Assembly (NCBI GenBank): GCA_004283055.1
Contig: SHLP01000001.1
Span: 55,941 to 119,940 of the forward strand
Direction of reading: 5' to 3'
Length of the DNA: 64,000 nucleotides
DNA from: Deltaproteobacteria bacterium
GTDB taxonomy: Bacteria; Myxococcota_A; Polyangia; Polyangiales; Houyiibacteriaceae
Part shown: piece by piece, positions 17,686-27,307 of the stretch
Numbering within the stretch: position 1 is the stretch's first letter
Layout of the letters: each line of letters begins with the position of its first letter
Translations under genes and position numbers: made by a program
The notes under the pieces: generated by a model
Database searches by the model: none
What the model was told of the DNA's origin: nothing
What the model saw: the letters and a program-made list of their open reading frames with translations, nothing else

Positions 17686-19470
17686 CTAGAACCAGCTCGG
17701 TTCGGCTCCGATGTACGAATCCTCATTGGAGCGGCAGAGCTCGGCCAGCAGCGGGATGCGTGGGAGCTCGGTTCGAATCCAATACTGCGCCGCTGCATCG
17801 GTCCCATGTTTGCGCTCGTCGGAGACGGGCGCGCTCTGTGCCGTCGCTGCCATATTGAGCCACTGCCAGCCGATGACGAGGGTGGCAAACATGTCGAGGT
17901 AGTCCCAGCTATGGCCGAGCATGCCTTCCGCATCTCCGCCCATGCCGCGCTGGCCGAGCTCCATGGTGATCGCGCCGACCTGAGCGACCGCCTCCTCGAG
18001 CGCTGAACTGAGCGCCGGGTCGCAGCCCGTTTTCCGTGCCCGCGAAACGGTACGGCCAATCTCCTCCGCGAGCGCCCGCAGCGGGGCGCCGCCCTTGGAC
18101 ATCACCTGCCTCCCGAGTAGGTCCATGCTCTGGATCCCGTTGGTTCCTTCGTGAATCGTGTTGAGCTTCTGGTCGCGCAGGTACGCCTCAGGTAGGTATT
18201 CACTCGTGTATCCATAGCCGCCGTGGACTTGAACGGAGAGGGCGTTGGACTCGAAGCCTCGCTCGGCGGGGAAAGTCTTGGCGACCGGCGTGAGCAAGTT
18301 CAGCAAGAGGTCGGCTCGCTCGCGCTCCTCTTGCGACGCACCATGCGCAGCGAGGTCAGCGTAGCGAGAGACGGTACCCAGCAAGGCGAGGCTCCCCTCT
18401 ACGATCGCTTTTTGGCGCAGGAGCATACGTCGAACGTCGGCGTGCTCGACGATCGGAACTTGCTCGCCGCCGCGGCTTCCAAGCTTGCGGCCCTGCCTCC
18501 GATCGAGCGCGTAGAGTCGTGCCTCGTGATACGCGGCGGACGCCGTGGCGAAGCCGTTGACTCCCACCATGATGCGAGCCTCGTTCATCATCTGAAACAT
18601 GCAGCGAAGGCCCTGATTGGGTTCACCGACGAGCCAGCCCCTGCAGTCGCCTTCATCGCCGAACTCGAGCGCCAGGCTAGGGATGCCCCGCCAGCCGATC
18701 TTATGAATCATGCCGGCCACCGTGACGTCGTTCGAGACTAGATGGCCGTCTCGTTCACGCAGTCGCGGTATGGCGAACAAGGAAATCCCTTTGGTCCCCT
18801 CGGGCGCGCCCGCGATTCGCGCCAAGGTCAGGTTGACGACGTTGTCGGTGATGCTGTGATCCGCCCCCGAGATGAAAATCTTGCTGCCTTTGATCAAGTA
18901 GTAACCGTCGTCGGTCGGGGTTGCGGTCGTGCTGATGTCACCCAGGCTGCTGCCGGCCTGAGGTTCGGTGAGGGCCATCGTCCCGGTCCACTCGCCCTCG
19001 TACATGCGCGCCAAGAAGCGCTCTTTGACCTCATCCGACCCAAAAGCTTCGATCAAGTGACCCGCCCCAAGCGTGAGGCCGACGTAGCCGTACGCGCTCA
19101 GGTTGGCTGCCATGAGGTACGCGCTCGCCATCGTGTGCACGAGCATGGGCATCTGCTGCCCGCCTACCGAGTCAGGACGCGTTGCGGTCAAGACGCCTAG
19201 CTCGATCATCTGCTCGTAGAGCGCGGGCAGGGCTGGGTGGGTATGGATTCGTCCATCCTGAAACACCGGGGGCTCTTCATCCATGGGCTTGTACGTCGCC
19301 AGCAGGTCTTGGCGCGAGAACCGTCGGACGCTGTCGATGTAAAGGTCGAAGGTCTGCTTGGAGTGCTGGCGATAGCCTTCGAGCTCGCAGAGCGACTCCG
19401 CGTCGAGTACGGAGTAGAGGAGAAAATCGACGAGACCGTCGTCGACCAGTGGATTGCTTTGTGTTGCCAT
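17686..19470 (-). CDS. Acyl-CoA dehydrogenase (long form, DmdC/FadE5-like)
   Basis: FAD enzyme of 594 residues, longer than the 380-residue core family because of extra N- and C-terminal domains seen in DmdC- and FadE5-type enzymes. The core has [15 protein letters not shown] and KIFISGADH for flavin and substrate binding; the catalytic glutamate is in [20 protein letters not shown]. The C-terminal part (from about residue 460) is the additional helical domain with an [12 protein letters not shown] start. It introduces a 2,3 double bond in an acyl-CoA and passes electrons to ETF. Start ATG 19470 is chosen over the track's 19545. It is divergent from a second, unrelated acyl-CoA dehydrogenase. 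Confidence 0.88.
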   Translation of the reverse strand: MATQSNPLVDDGLVDFLLYSVLDAESLCELEGYRQHSKQTFDLYIDSVRRFSRQDLLATYKPMDEEPPVFQDGRIHTHPALPALYEQMIELGVLTATRPDSVGGQQMPMLVHTMASAYLMAANLSAYGYVGLTLGAGHLIEAFGSDEVKERFLARMYEGEWTGTMALTEPQAGSSLGDISTTATPTDDGYYLIKGSKIFISGADHSITDNVVNLTLARIAGAPEGTKGISLFAIPRLRERDGHLVSNDVTVAGMIHKIGWRGIPSLALEFGDEGDCRGWLVGEPNQGLRCMFQMMNEARIMVGVNGFATASAAYHEARLYALDRRQGRKLGSRGGEQVPIVEHADVRRMLLRQKAIVEGSLALLGTVSRYADLAAHGASQEERERADLLLNLLTPVAKTFPAERGFESNALSVQVHGGYGYTSEYLPEAYLRDQKLNTIHEGTNGIQSMDLLGRQVMSKGGAPLRALAEEIGRTVSRARKTGCDPALSSALEEAVAQVGAITMELGQRGMGGDAEGMLGHSWDYLDMFATLVIGWQWLNMAATAQSAPVSDERKHGTDAAAQYWIRTELPRIPLLAELCRSNEDSYIGAEPSWF

Positions 19471-19527
19471 GCGTTTCGGCTGCCTCGGTTGGGCGAAACC
19501 TAGCACCCGTTGCGCATACTTCCCGCG

Positions 19528-19540
19528 TGAATTGTATTCG
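19528..19540. promoter_or_regulatory. Short palindrome between divergent acyl-CoA dehydrogenase genes
   Basis: The 93-base spacer contains GAATTGTATTC, a perfect inverted repeat around TGT, with partly symmetric GCG flanks (GCGTGAAT/ATTCGCG). Its position suits a shared operator or promoter, but there is no matched family motif, so this is a weak call. Confidence 0.25.
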
Positions 19541-19563
19541 CGCATGCGGTATCAAGCCGAACT

Positions 19564-20772
19564 ATGGATTTCACGCATTCGGAACGGGCTGAGAACGTGA
19601 TGGCGCAGGCGGAGCGTTTCGTCCGTGAGCGCGTCGTGCCCAATGAGCAAATCTACGTCGAGCAGCTGGTCGGCAGCGACAATTGGCGGGAATGGAAGAT
19701 CCCTCCAATCGTCGAGGAGCTGAAGGCGGAAGCGAGAGAGCTCGGGCTGTGGAACCTTTTTCTACCCGACGAGGAGCACGGGGCGGGCCTCGACAACCGC
19801 GACTACGCACCCGTAGCCGAGATTACCGGACGCAGCTTTCTCGCGCCCGAGGTGTTCAACTGCAGCGCACCCGACACCGGCAATGCCGAGGTTCTCGTCA
19901 AGTACGGCTCCGAGGGGCAGAAGCAACGATGGCTGGAGCCCTTGCTGGCTGGAGAAATACGATCCGGCTTTGCGATGACCGAACCTGCCGTTGCATCGAG
20001 CGACGCAACCAACATGCAGGCTTCCTGCGAAGTCGTGGGCGACGAGGTCGTCCTCAACGGGCAGAAGTGGTGGACGAGCGGGGCCGGCGACCCCCGGTGC
20101 GGCTTTTACATCTTCATGGGCGTCACCGACCCGAAGGCCAGCCGGCATGAACGTCATTCGATGGTTCTGGTGCCGGCGGACGCCAAGGGCGTGAAGGTAC
20201 TGCGGATGTTGCCCGTATTCGGTCACCTCGATGAGCCACATGGGCACGCCGAGGTGCTGTTCGAGGACGTGCGTCTTCCGGTGAGCGCCATCATCGCGGG
20301 GCCGGGCCGTGGGTTCGAGATCGCCCAAGGACGCCTCGGGCCGGGACGTATTCATCACTGCATGCGGGCCATCGGCGCGGCGGAGCGAGCCCTCGAGCGT
20401 CTCTGTCAGCGCGCCGTTCATCGAGTCGCGTTCGGCAAGCCGCTCTCGAACCTGGGGGGCAACCGAGACATCATCGCCAATTCACGCATGGCGATCGATC
20501 AAGCGCGCCTCTTGACGATGAAAGCCGCCTGGGCGCTCGACACCATGGGCACCTTTGGTGCATTGGTCGACATCTCCGCCATCAAAGTCATCGCGCCCAA
20601 CGTGCTGCAATCGGTGGTCGACGCAGCAATTCAAATCCACGGCGGCGAGGGCATGTCCGACCTCGAGCTCACCCGTTTGCTGGCCATGGCGCGCGCGCTC
20701 CGAATCGCCGACGGCCCGGACGAAGTGCACCGCGGCATGGTTGCGCGACTCGAGCTCAAGAAATACGCGTAG
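19564..20772 (+). CDS. Acyl-CoA dehydrogenase (ACAD10/11-like)
   Basis: FAD-dependent acyl-CoA dehydrogenase of 402 residues resembling the dehydrogenase domain of ACAD10/ACAD11. It has [31 protein letters not shown] (FAD contact), [14 protein letters not shown] and [19 protein letters not shown]; the C-terminal [15 protein letters not shown] and [17 protein letters not shown] are typical. In this clade the catalytic base is the Asp/Glu of the last motif region. The animal relatives handle branched or 4-hydroxy acyl chains; a matching kinase domain is not present here. Its neighbours suggest a role in acyl-CoA breakdown. Confidence 0.88.
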   Translation: MDFTHSERAENVMAQAERFVRERVVPNEQIYVEQLVGSDNWREWKIPPIVEELKAEARELGLWNLFLPDEEHGAGLDNRDYAPVAEITGRSFLAPEVFNCSAPDTGNAEVLVKYGSEGQKQRWLEPLLAGEIRSGFAMTEPAVASSDATNMQASCEVVGDEVVLNGQKWWTSGAGDPRCGFYIFMGVTDPKASRHERHSMVLVPADAKGVKVLRMLPVFGHLDEPHGHAEVLFEDVRLPVSAIIAGPGRGFEIAQGRLGPGRIHHCMRAIGAAERALERLCQRAVHRVAFGKPLSNLGGNRDIIANSRMAIDQARLLTMKAAWALDTMGTFGALVDISAIKVIAPNVLQSVVDAAIQIHGGEGMSDLELTRLLAMARALRIADGPDEVHRGMVARLELKKYA

Positions 20773-20774
20773 GC

Positions 20775-21482
20775 TCAGCGAAAGAGCATTCCGACGTACG
20801 GCGTGACCCACTGCTCGCGCTGAAAGAAAAAGCTGCCGGGACCCGTCAGCGAGTACTTCACGCCCAGGTCGACGTAGGTTCCACTCGCTACCCGAATTGC
20901 GAGGCCGACCCTGGCGGTCATGCCAGGGGTGAAGCGGAACACCGCGACTCGGGCGCAGTAGTAATAGAAGTTGCCCGAGCAGACGACGTTGGTCTCGGCT
21001 ACGCGCCACCAGTTCGCATCGAAGCTGATGCCCAAATACGGCAACAAAGGCGTGTTGTTCGGCACCTGAACGCGAACCTCCGGGGCGAGGTAGAGGCGGG
21101 TCATCGGCCGGCGGTCATAGCCCGGGTCGATGCCGGGGATGTTGTAGAAGTTGATCGGGGTCCACATGGCGCCGAGGCCGAGGCCGAACACGACGTAGCC
21201 CATGTCGAAGCCGCCAAAGCCGTACAGGTCCGCGCCCGGTCGCACCACGTTCCGGTCCGCGTTGAGAAGAATCGGGACGCCGAGGTTGAAGGAGCCCTGA
21301 TAGCCTCGATGCGAGGCTCGTTGCGCGGCTGAAGACGGAGGCGGGTACTCCTCGACCGGCCGAGTGCTGTACGGCGAAGTTGGAGTTGCTTCGTACGACC
21401 AGGCTCCCTGCGCCGATGCGGGCGAAACGAGGAGAGGGAGCGCGAGCAGCAGGAGGAGCGCAAAGAGTTTGGCGTTTATCAT
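20775..21482 (-). CDS. Outer membrane beta-barrel-like protein, unknown function
   Basis: A 235-residue exported protein with a clear signal peptide (LFALLLLLALPLLVSPASA, cleaved about residue 24), a Pro-rich stretch, then alternating aromatic and small residues as in beta-barrels (YGFGGFDMGYVVFGLGLG, YLAPEVRVQVP, GLAIRVASGTYVDLGVKYSL) ending YVGMLFR. I infer an outer membrane barrel or opacity-type protein; no family is recognised. The ORF track extends far upstream to 22664 without coding character; ATG 21482 is the start. That ATG overlaps the stop of a truncated SDR remnant in the ATGA pattern, meaning it was once the second gene of a coupled pair. Confidence 0.7.
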   Translation of the reverse strand: MINAKLFALLLLLALPLLVSPASAQGAWSYEATPTSPYSTRPVEEYPPPSSAAQRASHRGYQGSFNLGVPILLNADRNVVRPGADLYGFGGFDMGYVVFGLGLGAMWTPINFYNIPGIDPGYDRRPMTRLYLAPEVRVQVPNNTPLLPYLGISFDANWWRVAETNVVCSGNFYYYCARVAVFRFTPGMTARVGLAIRVASGTYVDLGVKYSLTGPGSFFFQREQWVTPYVGMLFR

Positions 21483-21652
21483 GTCTTGTTCATCCAGCGG
21501 GCGAGTTTTCGGACCAGAAATCGTGGGCTGAATCGCACACTGAACGCGGTCAGCCAGTTCATCAAGCCCGCGATGGCAGCGACTTTGCCCTTCATCATCG
21601 AGCGGTAGGCATGCCGCGCCACTTTGTCGGCCGGCGCCGCCCCGAGCTTGAA
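21479..21652 (-). pseudogene. Truncated SDR remnant (C-terminal about 57 codons)
   Basis: In the spacer upstream of the barrel gene, the minus strand reads FKLGAAPADKVARHAYRSM, then MKGKVAAIAGLMNWLTAFS, then RFSPRFLVRKLARWMNKT and a stop. This is the typical C-terminus of DltE/YqjQ-type SDRs (COG0300), where a residue string of KLGA..ADKVA..AYR.M..GK....GLMN follows the active site. No cofactor or YxxxK part is present and no start codon lies upstream in frame; a TAG interrupts the frame about 20 codons further up. The 5' two thirds were lost, possibly with the DNA now occupied by the GST gene. The stop TGA overlaps the next gene's ATG. Confidence 0.65.
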
Positions 21653-21743
21653 TTCGCATTTTTCTTCGCGCCTCGCGGGGCTCCCCTGACATGGTACCGT
21701 CCCTCTCTACAAGACTCGATTCGGAAACGCCCCAGGTACATCC

Positions 21744-22925
21744 ATGGCTGAGTCCCGACACCCAGATTGGGAGCCGATCACCGCGTACGTCGCGGATATG
21801 TCGTATTTCAGCGGCAAGATGGAGGCGTATCTCCGCTACAAGGAGATCCCCTACGAGCGACGGATCGTGGACATGAAGGTCCTGCGAGAGCAGATCCTCC
21901 CTGCCACCGGGCTCATGAAGGTGCCGGTGTTGCGCCTTGCCAATGGTCAGTGGCTCAAGGACACCACGCCGATGATCGACTGGTTCGAAAGGGCCTACCC
22001 GGAGTCGCCGGTGATTCCCCGGGACCCGGTGCTCCGCTTCATGTCGAAGCTGGTCGAGGACTACGCCGACGAATGGTGCTGGCGTGCAGCGCTCTACTGG
22101 CGCTGGCAGCCGGTCGAGTCGCGAAAACTCCTCATGCGTCGCATAGGGCACGAGGTGCTCGCCGATTTCCCGGCACCAAACTGGCTCGCAGGCTGGTACT
22201 ACGGACGCCGCCAGATGGCGACCTACTTGCGCGGCGACGGACTGAGCGCCGAAACCGAGCCGCATGTGCGCCGTCAGTACCTCGAGCTTCTCGACGCAAT
22301 GAGTCTTCTTCTCGACGGGCAGCCGTATTTGCTCGGAAGTCACCCGACGCTGGTCGACATCGCTTTGTTCGGGCCGATGTTTCGGCACTACGCTCAGGAC
22401 CCAACGCCAAGCCGCGTGATGGAGGAGCGAGCGCCCGCGGTGTATGCCTGGGTCGGGAAGCTCTGGAACGAGCGAGCGCATCGCCTCGGCAAGGAGCCGA
22501 TTCTCGGCGATTTCGCACAGCCGGGTTGGGGGTACTTCCTGCGTGACATCGTTCAGAGCTACTGGCCTTTCCTCCTGCAGAACGCGCGCGCCTGGGCCGA
22601 AGGCCGAGCGCGACTGAACCACCGGGCACATGGCGTCACTTATCGCAAGCTCAAGGTCGTGCACTACCGCGTCTTCTGCCTAGAGGTGCTCCAAAACGAG
22701 TATCGAGGTCTCAGCGATGCCAATCGAAAGGCTGTCGACGAGCTGCTGCGTCCGCACGGCTCGATCGAGCTGATCGACGGGCTCGACTCCGGACTCGTCC
22801 AAGAGCATGAGTTGCCGCTTCGGTCACATCGCACGCAGCCTTCGAGGCTGCAACGGTTGAAGCTGGCACTCGTGGGCACTCCGTGGGACATGCCGGTCAA
22901 ATCTAGGAGAAGAGAGAAAGCATGA
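21744..22925 (+). CDS. Glutathione S-transferase family protein with long C-terminal extension
   Basis: A 393-residue protein. The N-terminal third is a GST thioredoxin-fold (YVADMSYFSGKMEAYLRYKE, then GLMKVPVLRLANGQWLKDTTPMIDWFE with the cis-Pro of KVPVL). A helical GST C-domain follows to about residue 240 (SHPTLVDIALFGPM). About 150 further residues (QPGWGYFLRDIVQSYWPFLL onward) are beyond the usual 220-residue GST and I do not recognise them. No catalytic Ser/Tyr is certain. The stop overlaps the start of the flavoprotein gene by ATGA, so translation of the two is coupled and they probably act together. Confidence 0.75.
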   Translation: MAESRHPDWEPITAYVADMSYFSGKMEAYLRYKEIPYERRIVDMKVLREQILPATGLMKVPVLRLANGQWLKDTTPMIDWFERAYPESPVIPRDPVLRFMSKLVEDYADEWCWRAALYWRWQPVESRKLLMRRIGHEVLADFPAPNWLAGWYYGRRQMATYLRGDGLSAETEPHVRRQYLELLDAMSLLLDGQPYLLGSHPTLVDIALFGPMFRHYAQDPTPSRVMEERAPAVYAWVGKLWNERAHRLGKEPILGDFAQPGWGYFLRDIVQSYWPFLLQNARAWAEGRARLNHRAHGVTYRKLKVVHYRVFCLEVLQNEYRGLSDANRKAVDELLRPHGSIELIDGLDSGLVQEHELPLRSHRTQPSRLQRLKLALVGTPWDMPVKSRRREKA

Positions 22926-24637
22926 CGGACAAGGATTCGTTCACGCCGCAGTGGTTCGAGGGCGCGCTTCCCGAACGCTCGTATCGGTCGGCCTTCAAGT
23001 GGGGAGCGCCGGAGGCGTACAGACACCCGAATCCGAGGCTTTACGCCTTGATGAAGGAGACGTTTGGGCTCGACGATGCGTACTTCGAGAAGCCGCAGAA
23101 GCTCGGTCTCGAAGAGGTGACGGCGGACGCTTCGATTTCGCTCGGCGCGGAGCAGGTCGCCTTTTTCCGCCGTCTGCTGGGCGATGAGAACGTGAGCGAT
23201 GACGTCTATTCGAGGCTTCGCGTTTCATACGGCAAGACGATGATCGACGCGCTTCGGCTGCGCGACCATCAAGTAGAGAACCTTCCGGACTTGGTGCTTC
23301 ACCCGCGCGACCGCGACGACGTGGAGCAGATCGTTCGCTACTGCCACGAGCAGGAAATCCCTCTCTACACCTATGCTGCAGGCTCGAGCGTGACCCGCGG
23401 CACCGAGTGCCTGCGAGCCGGGGTTTCGATTCATCTGGGCACGCACATGAAGCGCGTGCTGTCGCTCAACGTGGTGAATCAAACGGTCACGGTGGAGCCG
23501 GGAATTCTGGGGCCCGATCTCGAAGCCGCCCTCAACGGCGCCCGCGAGGGTTTCAACGCGCCGCACGCCTATACCTGTGGTCACTTCCCCCAATCTTTCG
23601 AATTCTCGTCGGCGGGCGGCTGGGTGGTCACGCGAGGCGCCGGGCAGAACTCCACGTACTACGGCAAGGCGGAGCACCTGGTGCTGAGCCAGGAGTACAT
23701 TACGCCGGTTGGCGCCATCAAGACCGTAGACGTCCCGGCGTATTCGACTGGACCCAACCTCGATCAGATCATGATCGGAAGCGAAGGGGCGTACGGAATT
23801 TTGGTGGCAGTGACCTTGAAGGTTTTTCGCTATCAGCCCGAGAACACGCGCCGCTTCAGCTTCATTTTTCCGGATTGGAAGAGCGGCACGGCCGCAGTGC
23901 GCGAGATCATGCAGGGTGAGTTTGGGGTCCCATCGGTCTTTCGATTGTCCGATCCCGAGGAAACCGACGTCGCCTTCAAGCTCTACGGAGTGGAGGGCAC
24001 GCCCATCGATACGCTGGTCAGCCTGCGAGGTTTCAAAAAGGGCGAGCGTTGCCTCATGCTGGGAACCGTCGATGGAGATCGGGCCTACACCGCGATGGTC
24101 AAACGACGTCTCCACCGGGTCTGCAGCGCACAGGGCGGGATGTACACGACTGGCTTCATCACCAAGAAGTGGGAGCACGGTCGCTTCGCCGATCCGTACA
24201 TGCGCGAGGACCTGCAGGACTACGGCATTCTCATCGACACGCTGGAGTGCGCTACCAACTGGGATGAGCTTCCGAAAGTACACGAACAAGTCCGGGCGTA
24301 CGTGAAGAGCCGGCCGCAAACGGTCTGCATGACCCACATGTCCCACTGCTACCCGCAGGGGGCGAATCTGTACTTCATCTTCATCGCGAAGATGGGCCAC
24401 CAGGAGTTCCTGGAGTTCCACCGGGGCATTCTCGATGCCGTCCAGGCTTCCGGGGCGACCATGAGCCATCACCACGGCATCGGAAAGATGACCGCGCCCT
24501 GGTTGGAAGGTCAGATCGGCAGCAACGAGCTCGAGGTGTTTCGAGCGCTCAAAAGGCACTTCGACCCGCGAAATGTGCTCAACCCGGGCGGCACCCTGGC
24601 GCTCGACCTGCCCGACGACCAACGCCGCACGCGCTGA
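22922..24637 (+). CDS. FAD-binding oxidase, alkyldihydroxyacetonephosphate synthase-like
   Basis: A 571-residue flavoprotein of the VAO/PCMH family. The FAD domain contains AAGSSVTRGTECLRAG, QTVTVEPGILGPDLEAAL and the AGPS-type segment PQSFEFSSAGGWVVTRGAG; the substrate domain ends with SHHHGIGKMTAPWLEGQIG, matching the essential His triplet of alkyl-DHAP synthase. AGPS makes the ether bond of ether lipids by swapping an acyl for an alkyl chain. Myxobacteria are among the few bacteria making ether lipids aerobically, which fits, but some relatives are D-lactate-type or other dehydrogenases. It is coupled to the GST gene by an ATGA overlap. Confidence 0.82.
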   Translation: MTDKDSFTPQWFEGALPERSYRSAFKWGAPEAYRHPNPRLYALMKETFGLDDAYFEKPQKLGLEEVTADASISLGAEQVAFFRRLLGDENVSDDVYSRLRVSYGKTMIDALRLRDHQVENLPDLVLHPRDRDDVEQIVRYCHEQEIPLYTYAAGSSVTRGTECLRAGVSIHLGTHMKRVLSLNVVNQTVTVEPGILGPDLEAALNGAREGFNAPHAYTCGHFPQSFEFSSAGGWVVTRGAGQNSTYYGKAEHLVLSQEYITPVGAIKTVDVPAYSTGPNLDQIMIGSEGAYGILVAVTLKVFRYQPENTRRFSFIFPDWKSGTAAVREIMQGEFGVPSVFRLSDPEETDVAFKLYGVEGTPIDTLVSLRGFKKGERCLMLGTVDGDRAYTAMVKRRLHRVCSAQGGMYTTGFITKKWEHGRFADPYMREDLQDYGILIDTLECATNWDELPKVHEQVRAYVKSRPQTVCMTHMSHCYPQGANLYFIFIAKMGHQEFLEFHRGILDAVQASGATMSHHHGIGKMTAPWLEGQIGSNELEVFRALKRHFDPRNVLNPGGTLALDLPDDQRRTR

Positions 24638-24725
24638 GCACCGGAGGTCGACGCACTGACCTTGCACCGACGGTTCTCGACGGCGGCTTGACCCGTATGG
24701 CGCGTCATCCCTACATCTGCACGAT

Positions 24726-25538
24726 ATGAACAAGGTGAGCGTCTTTTTGGGGTTCCTCGTGCTTGCCGGCGGGGGCGCGATGGCCTCGGGTTGCACCTCG
24801 GAGAGAGATGCAGGCTGCCCTCCTTGCGAGGCAGCGGCTGGCAATGGCCAGGGAGGGGCAGGCTCTCGGGCCGGGTCCGAGGCGCCCAAGTACTACGCGC
24901 TGCCCGGATTGGATCATGGCCTGCTCCAGTCCCCGGTGAACATCCTCTCGGACGCGACAGAGCCAGGGAGGCACCGGATCGAGTTCCACGGCGCGGTAGA
25001 AGCGGATGACGTCGTGAATCTCGGAAGCACAGTCGAGCTGCGCTTCGGTCGAGGGATCACGACGGAGCTGGACGGCAAGGTATACGAGTTCAGGCAGCTT
25101 CACTTCCACACGCCGGCCGAGCACCTCATCGATGGCGTCACCTATCCAATGGAGATGCACTTGGTTCATTCGAGAACGGGTGGGTCTGCGGGTGCTCCAC
25201 CTTCGTATCTGGTCATCGCGCTGCTCGTAAAAATGGGCCAACCCAATCGGTTCTTGGCGGAGTTCCTCGATGCGATTCCGAGCCAACCGGGCCAGTCGGC
25301 GAAGCTTCACCACGTGTTCCTCGGCGACGCGTTCCCCCCTGGGCTCGACCTCGAACGCGTCCACTATTACCATTACCGGGGCTCGCTCACGACACCTCCC
25401 TACACGGAATCGGTCGATTGGCTCGTCGCGAAAGAGATCATCGACGCCGGTCCGGCCCAAATTCAGCGCATCAATTTGCTCGAGGGCAACAACGCGCGTC
25501 ACGTACAAGCGCTGTACAGTCGCGAGATCGACGAGTAG
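24726..25538 (+). CDS. Alpha-class carbonic anhydrase lipoprotein
   Basis: A 270-residue exported enzyme. A signal peptide ends near residue 25 in a lipobox-like MASGC, followed by a Cys- and Gly-rich linker. The alpha carbonic anhydrase domain includes LLQSPVNI, the zinc ligands in FRQLHFHTPAEHLIDG and EMHLVH, and HYYHYRGSLTTPPYTESVDW, which carries the Thr-Thr-Pro signature. The loop between is shorter than in vertebrate enzymes. It would hydrate CO2 at the outer surface or periplasm. It is monocistronic, between the AGPS-like and SDR genes. Confidence 0.88.
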   Translation: MNKVSVFLGFLVLAGGGAMASGCTSERDAGCPPCEAAAGNGQGGAGSRAGSEAPKYYALPGLDHGLLQSPVNILSDATEPGRHRIEFHGAVEADDVVNLGSTVELRFGRGITTELDGKVYEFRQLHFHTPAEHLIDGVTYPMEMHLVHSRTGGSAGAPPSYLVIALLVKMGQPNRFLAEFLDAIPSQPGQSAKLHHVFLGDAFPPGLDLERVHYYHYRGSLTTPPYTESVDWLVAKEIIDAGPAQIQRINLLEGNNARHVQALYSREIDE

Positions 25539-25585
25539 CTGCTCTTTCGGACTGCGAATCGCCAGAGGTCGGGTAGGCTCATCGG

Positions 25586-26503
25586 GTGAGCGGCTTGGAG
25601 GATGGCGCATTGCGCGAACGGGTTTCAGGGCGCGCCGTGTTGATCACCGGCGCATCCAGCGGCATCGGTGAGGCGCTTGCGAAGCGCCTGGCGGCGGCCG
25701 GCGCCACCGTGCTGCTCGTCGCGCGCTCCGCCGAGAAACTGAACCAGCTTCGAGAAGAGATCGAGGCGCGCGGCGACACGGCCTTCGCGTACCCCGCAGA
25801 CCTGTCAAACGCGGAAGAAACGCAGCGTCTGATCGCGGCCGTGACCGAGGAGCGTGGCAATGTCGACATCCTCGTCAACAATGCGGGCATTTCAATTCGC
25901 CGAAGCGTGCAGAAGTCGTACGACCGCGTGCACGACTTCGAACGTACGCTGGCGCTCAACTTCCTTGGCGCCGTGCGGCTCATCATGGGCTTCCTTCCGG
26001 CGATGCGCGCGCAGAAGCACGGACAGATCCTCAACGTATCGACCATTGGTGTTCAGGTGAACGTTCCGCGCTACGGCGCGTACATCGCGAGCAAGGCTGC
26101 GCTCGATGCGTTCAGCCGAGTGCTCGCGGTCGAGGCACTCAGAGACGGCGTCAAGGTGACGACCATCTACATGCCGCTCGTCAAGACACCCATGATGGCG
26201 TCGACCACGATCTACGATGCGTTTCCCATGCGGACGGCCGAGCAGGCTGCGGACCTCATCGTCGACGGAATCGTCCAACAACCCAAGCGAGTAGCCACGA
26301 CCGTCGGCAATCTATTCGAGTTTGCGTATGGAGTCGCCCCAAACACCATCGATCGAGTGCTGAACGCCGCCTATCAGCTGTACCCGGAATCGGGCGACAG
26401 GAAGGACCTGAGGGAGCCGATCTCGAAAGACGCGGCGATGTTCCAGCGGGTGTTCAAACTGGTCACCCGCAGGGCCAAGCGCCGCGCCGCGGGACGCAAA
26501 TAG
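25586..26503 (+). CDS. SDR family oxidoreductase
   Basis: A 305-residue SDR of the COG0300 (DltE) type with TGASSGIGEALAKRL, DILVNNAGISI, the Ser in NVSTIGVQVN and active-site YGAYIASKAALDAF. The Arg in LLVARSAEKL after strand 2 indicates NADP(H). The long basic C-terminus (VFKLVTRRAKRRAAGRK) and IVQQPKRVATTVGN are seen in SDRs of mycolic-acid-like and lipid pathways; substrate unknown. GTG 25586 is the start. A strong hairpin follows the gene before the convergent plsC. Confidence 0.83.
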   Translation: MSGLEDGALRERVSGRAVLITGASSGIGEALAKRLAAAGATVLLVARSAEKLNQLREEIEARGDTAFAYPADLSNAEETQRLIAAVTEERGNVDILVNNAGISIRRSVQKSYDRVHDFERTLALNFLGAVRLIMGFLPAMRAQKHGQILNVSTIGVQVNVPRYGAYIASKAALDAFSRVLAVEALRDGVKVTTIYMPLVKTPMMASTTIYDAFPMRTAEQAADLIVDGIVQQPKRVATTVGNLFEFAYGVAPNTIDRVLNAAYQLYPESGDRKDLREPISKDAAMFQRVFKLVTRRAKRRAAGRK

Positions 26504-26541
26504 GCGGGAAGCGGTCATATCGCGTTCCGGAACCGACCGCT

Positions 26542-26560
26542 GCCAAGCGGCTCGCTTGGC
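26542..26560. terminator. Hairpin between convergent SDR and PlsC genes
   Basis: GCCAAGCG-GCT-CGCTTGGC is a perfect 8-base stem with a 3-base loop that abuts the plsC stop codon. A second inverted repeat, AGCGGTC/GACCGCT (26510-26541), overlaps just upstream. There is no T-run, but position and stability suit a bidirectional terminator. Confidence 0.5.
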
Positions 26561-27307
26561 TCAATCGACCAGCGCTAGATACGCGTCCACCTCGCCTGCA
26601 ATCACTCCCCGCACTCGGTCACGCAGGCAAGCCACGTCGTCCTCGGTGAGACCCTCGGTGCCGATCGGCTGTCCGACGTAAACGCGGATTTCGTGGCAGG
26701 GGCGAATGACGAGCGAGCCCTTGTGAAGCACCTCGAACAGGCCCGTGACCGCGACGGGTACAATCGGCACTCCGAGCTCGATCGCGATCCGAAACAGGCC
26801 GTCGTAGAAGGGGCCCACGCGGCCCGTCGTCGTCCGGTGACCCTCGGGAAAGCCGAGGATCGAATGTCCCGCATCGACTTCCGCGCGAAGCGCCCTGCGT
26901 AGCGCGTCGAGGGCTCCGCTGCGATCTTTGGGAACGGGGATCGTCCCGCGGGCCTTCATGAACCAGCCATAGAAGGGATAGTCGAAGTGGCTTTCGAGCT
27001 CGATGCCTTGCTTGAAATGGGGCGTTGCCGTGTACATCGCGACATGGTCGAGATGGCTGCTGTGGTTTTGAATGAAAATATATTGCGTCTCGGGGTCGAC
27101 ATCGGGGTGCACGCGGTGGGTCTGCTTGTTGAACGTGAACGCGAGCTGGAGCTTGCAGTAGAGGCGCTCGAGAGGCTGAACGCGATCCGGTTTCACGAAG
27201 AGGTACAGAATCGTCAACAAAGATAGGCTGAGGACGAGAAAGCCACCGGCGAGAACCCATATGAATCCGCTCACGATGCGATCCCAAGCTGTGCTGGTCG
27301 CCGTCAT
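26561..27307 (-). CDS. plsC: 1-acyl-sn-glycerol-3-phosphate acyltransferase
   Basis: Membrane-bound acyltransferase of 248 residues that makes phosphatidic acid from lysophosphatidic acid. One N-terminal helix (FIWVLAGGFLVLSLSLLTILYLFV) is followed by the HX4D catalytic motif NHSSHLDH, the GFPEGHRTTTG substrate motif and the VPIVPVAVTG motif. Its ATG overlaps the stop of the upstream lipid kinase gene by 4 bases, coupling the two. A kinase making (lyso)phosphatidic acid next to an acyltransferase using it forms a short glycerolipid route. Confidence 0.88.
   Translation of the reverse strand: MTATSTAWDRIVSGFIWVLAGGFLVLSLSLLTILYLFVKPDRVQPLERLYCKLQLAFTFNKQTHRVHPDVDPETQYIFIQNHSSHLDHVAMYTATPHFKQGIELESHFDYPFYGWFMKARGTIPVPKDRSGALDALRRALRAEVDAGHSILGFPEGHRTTTGRVGPFYDGLFRIAIELGVPIVPVAVTGLFEVLHKGSLVIRPCHEIRVYVGQPIGTEGLTEDDVACLRDRVRGVIAGEVDAYLALVD

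Noticed and set aside
20775-22664. N-terminal extension of the barrel protein ORF to 629 residues
   Set aside because: The extension is antisense to the GST gene and lacks coding character; a clear signal peptide starts at 21482.
23225-24889. Long minus-strand ORF (554 residues)
   Set aside because: Antisense to the AGPS-like gene; composition is typical of GC-rich shadow frames and no motif is visible.
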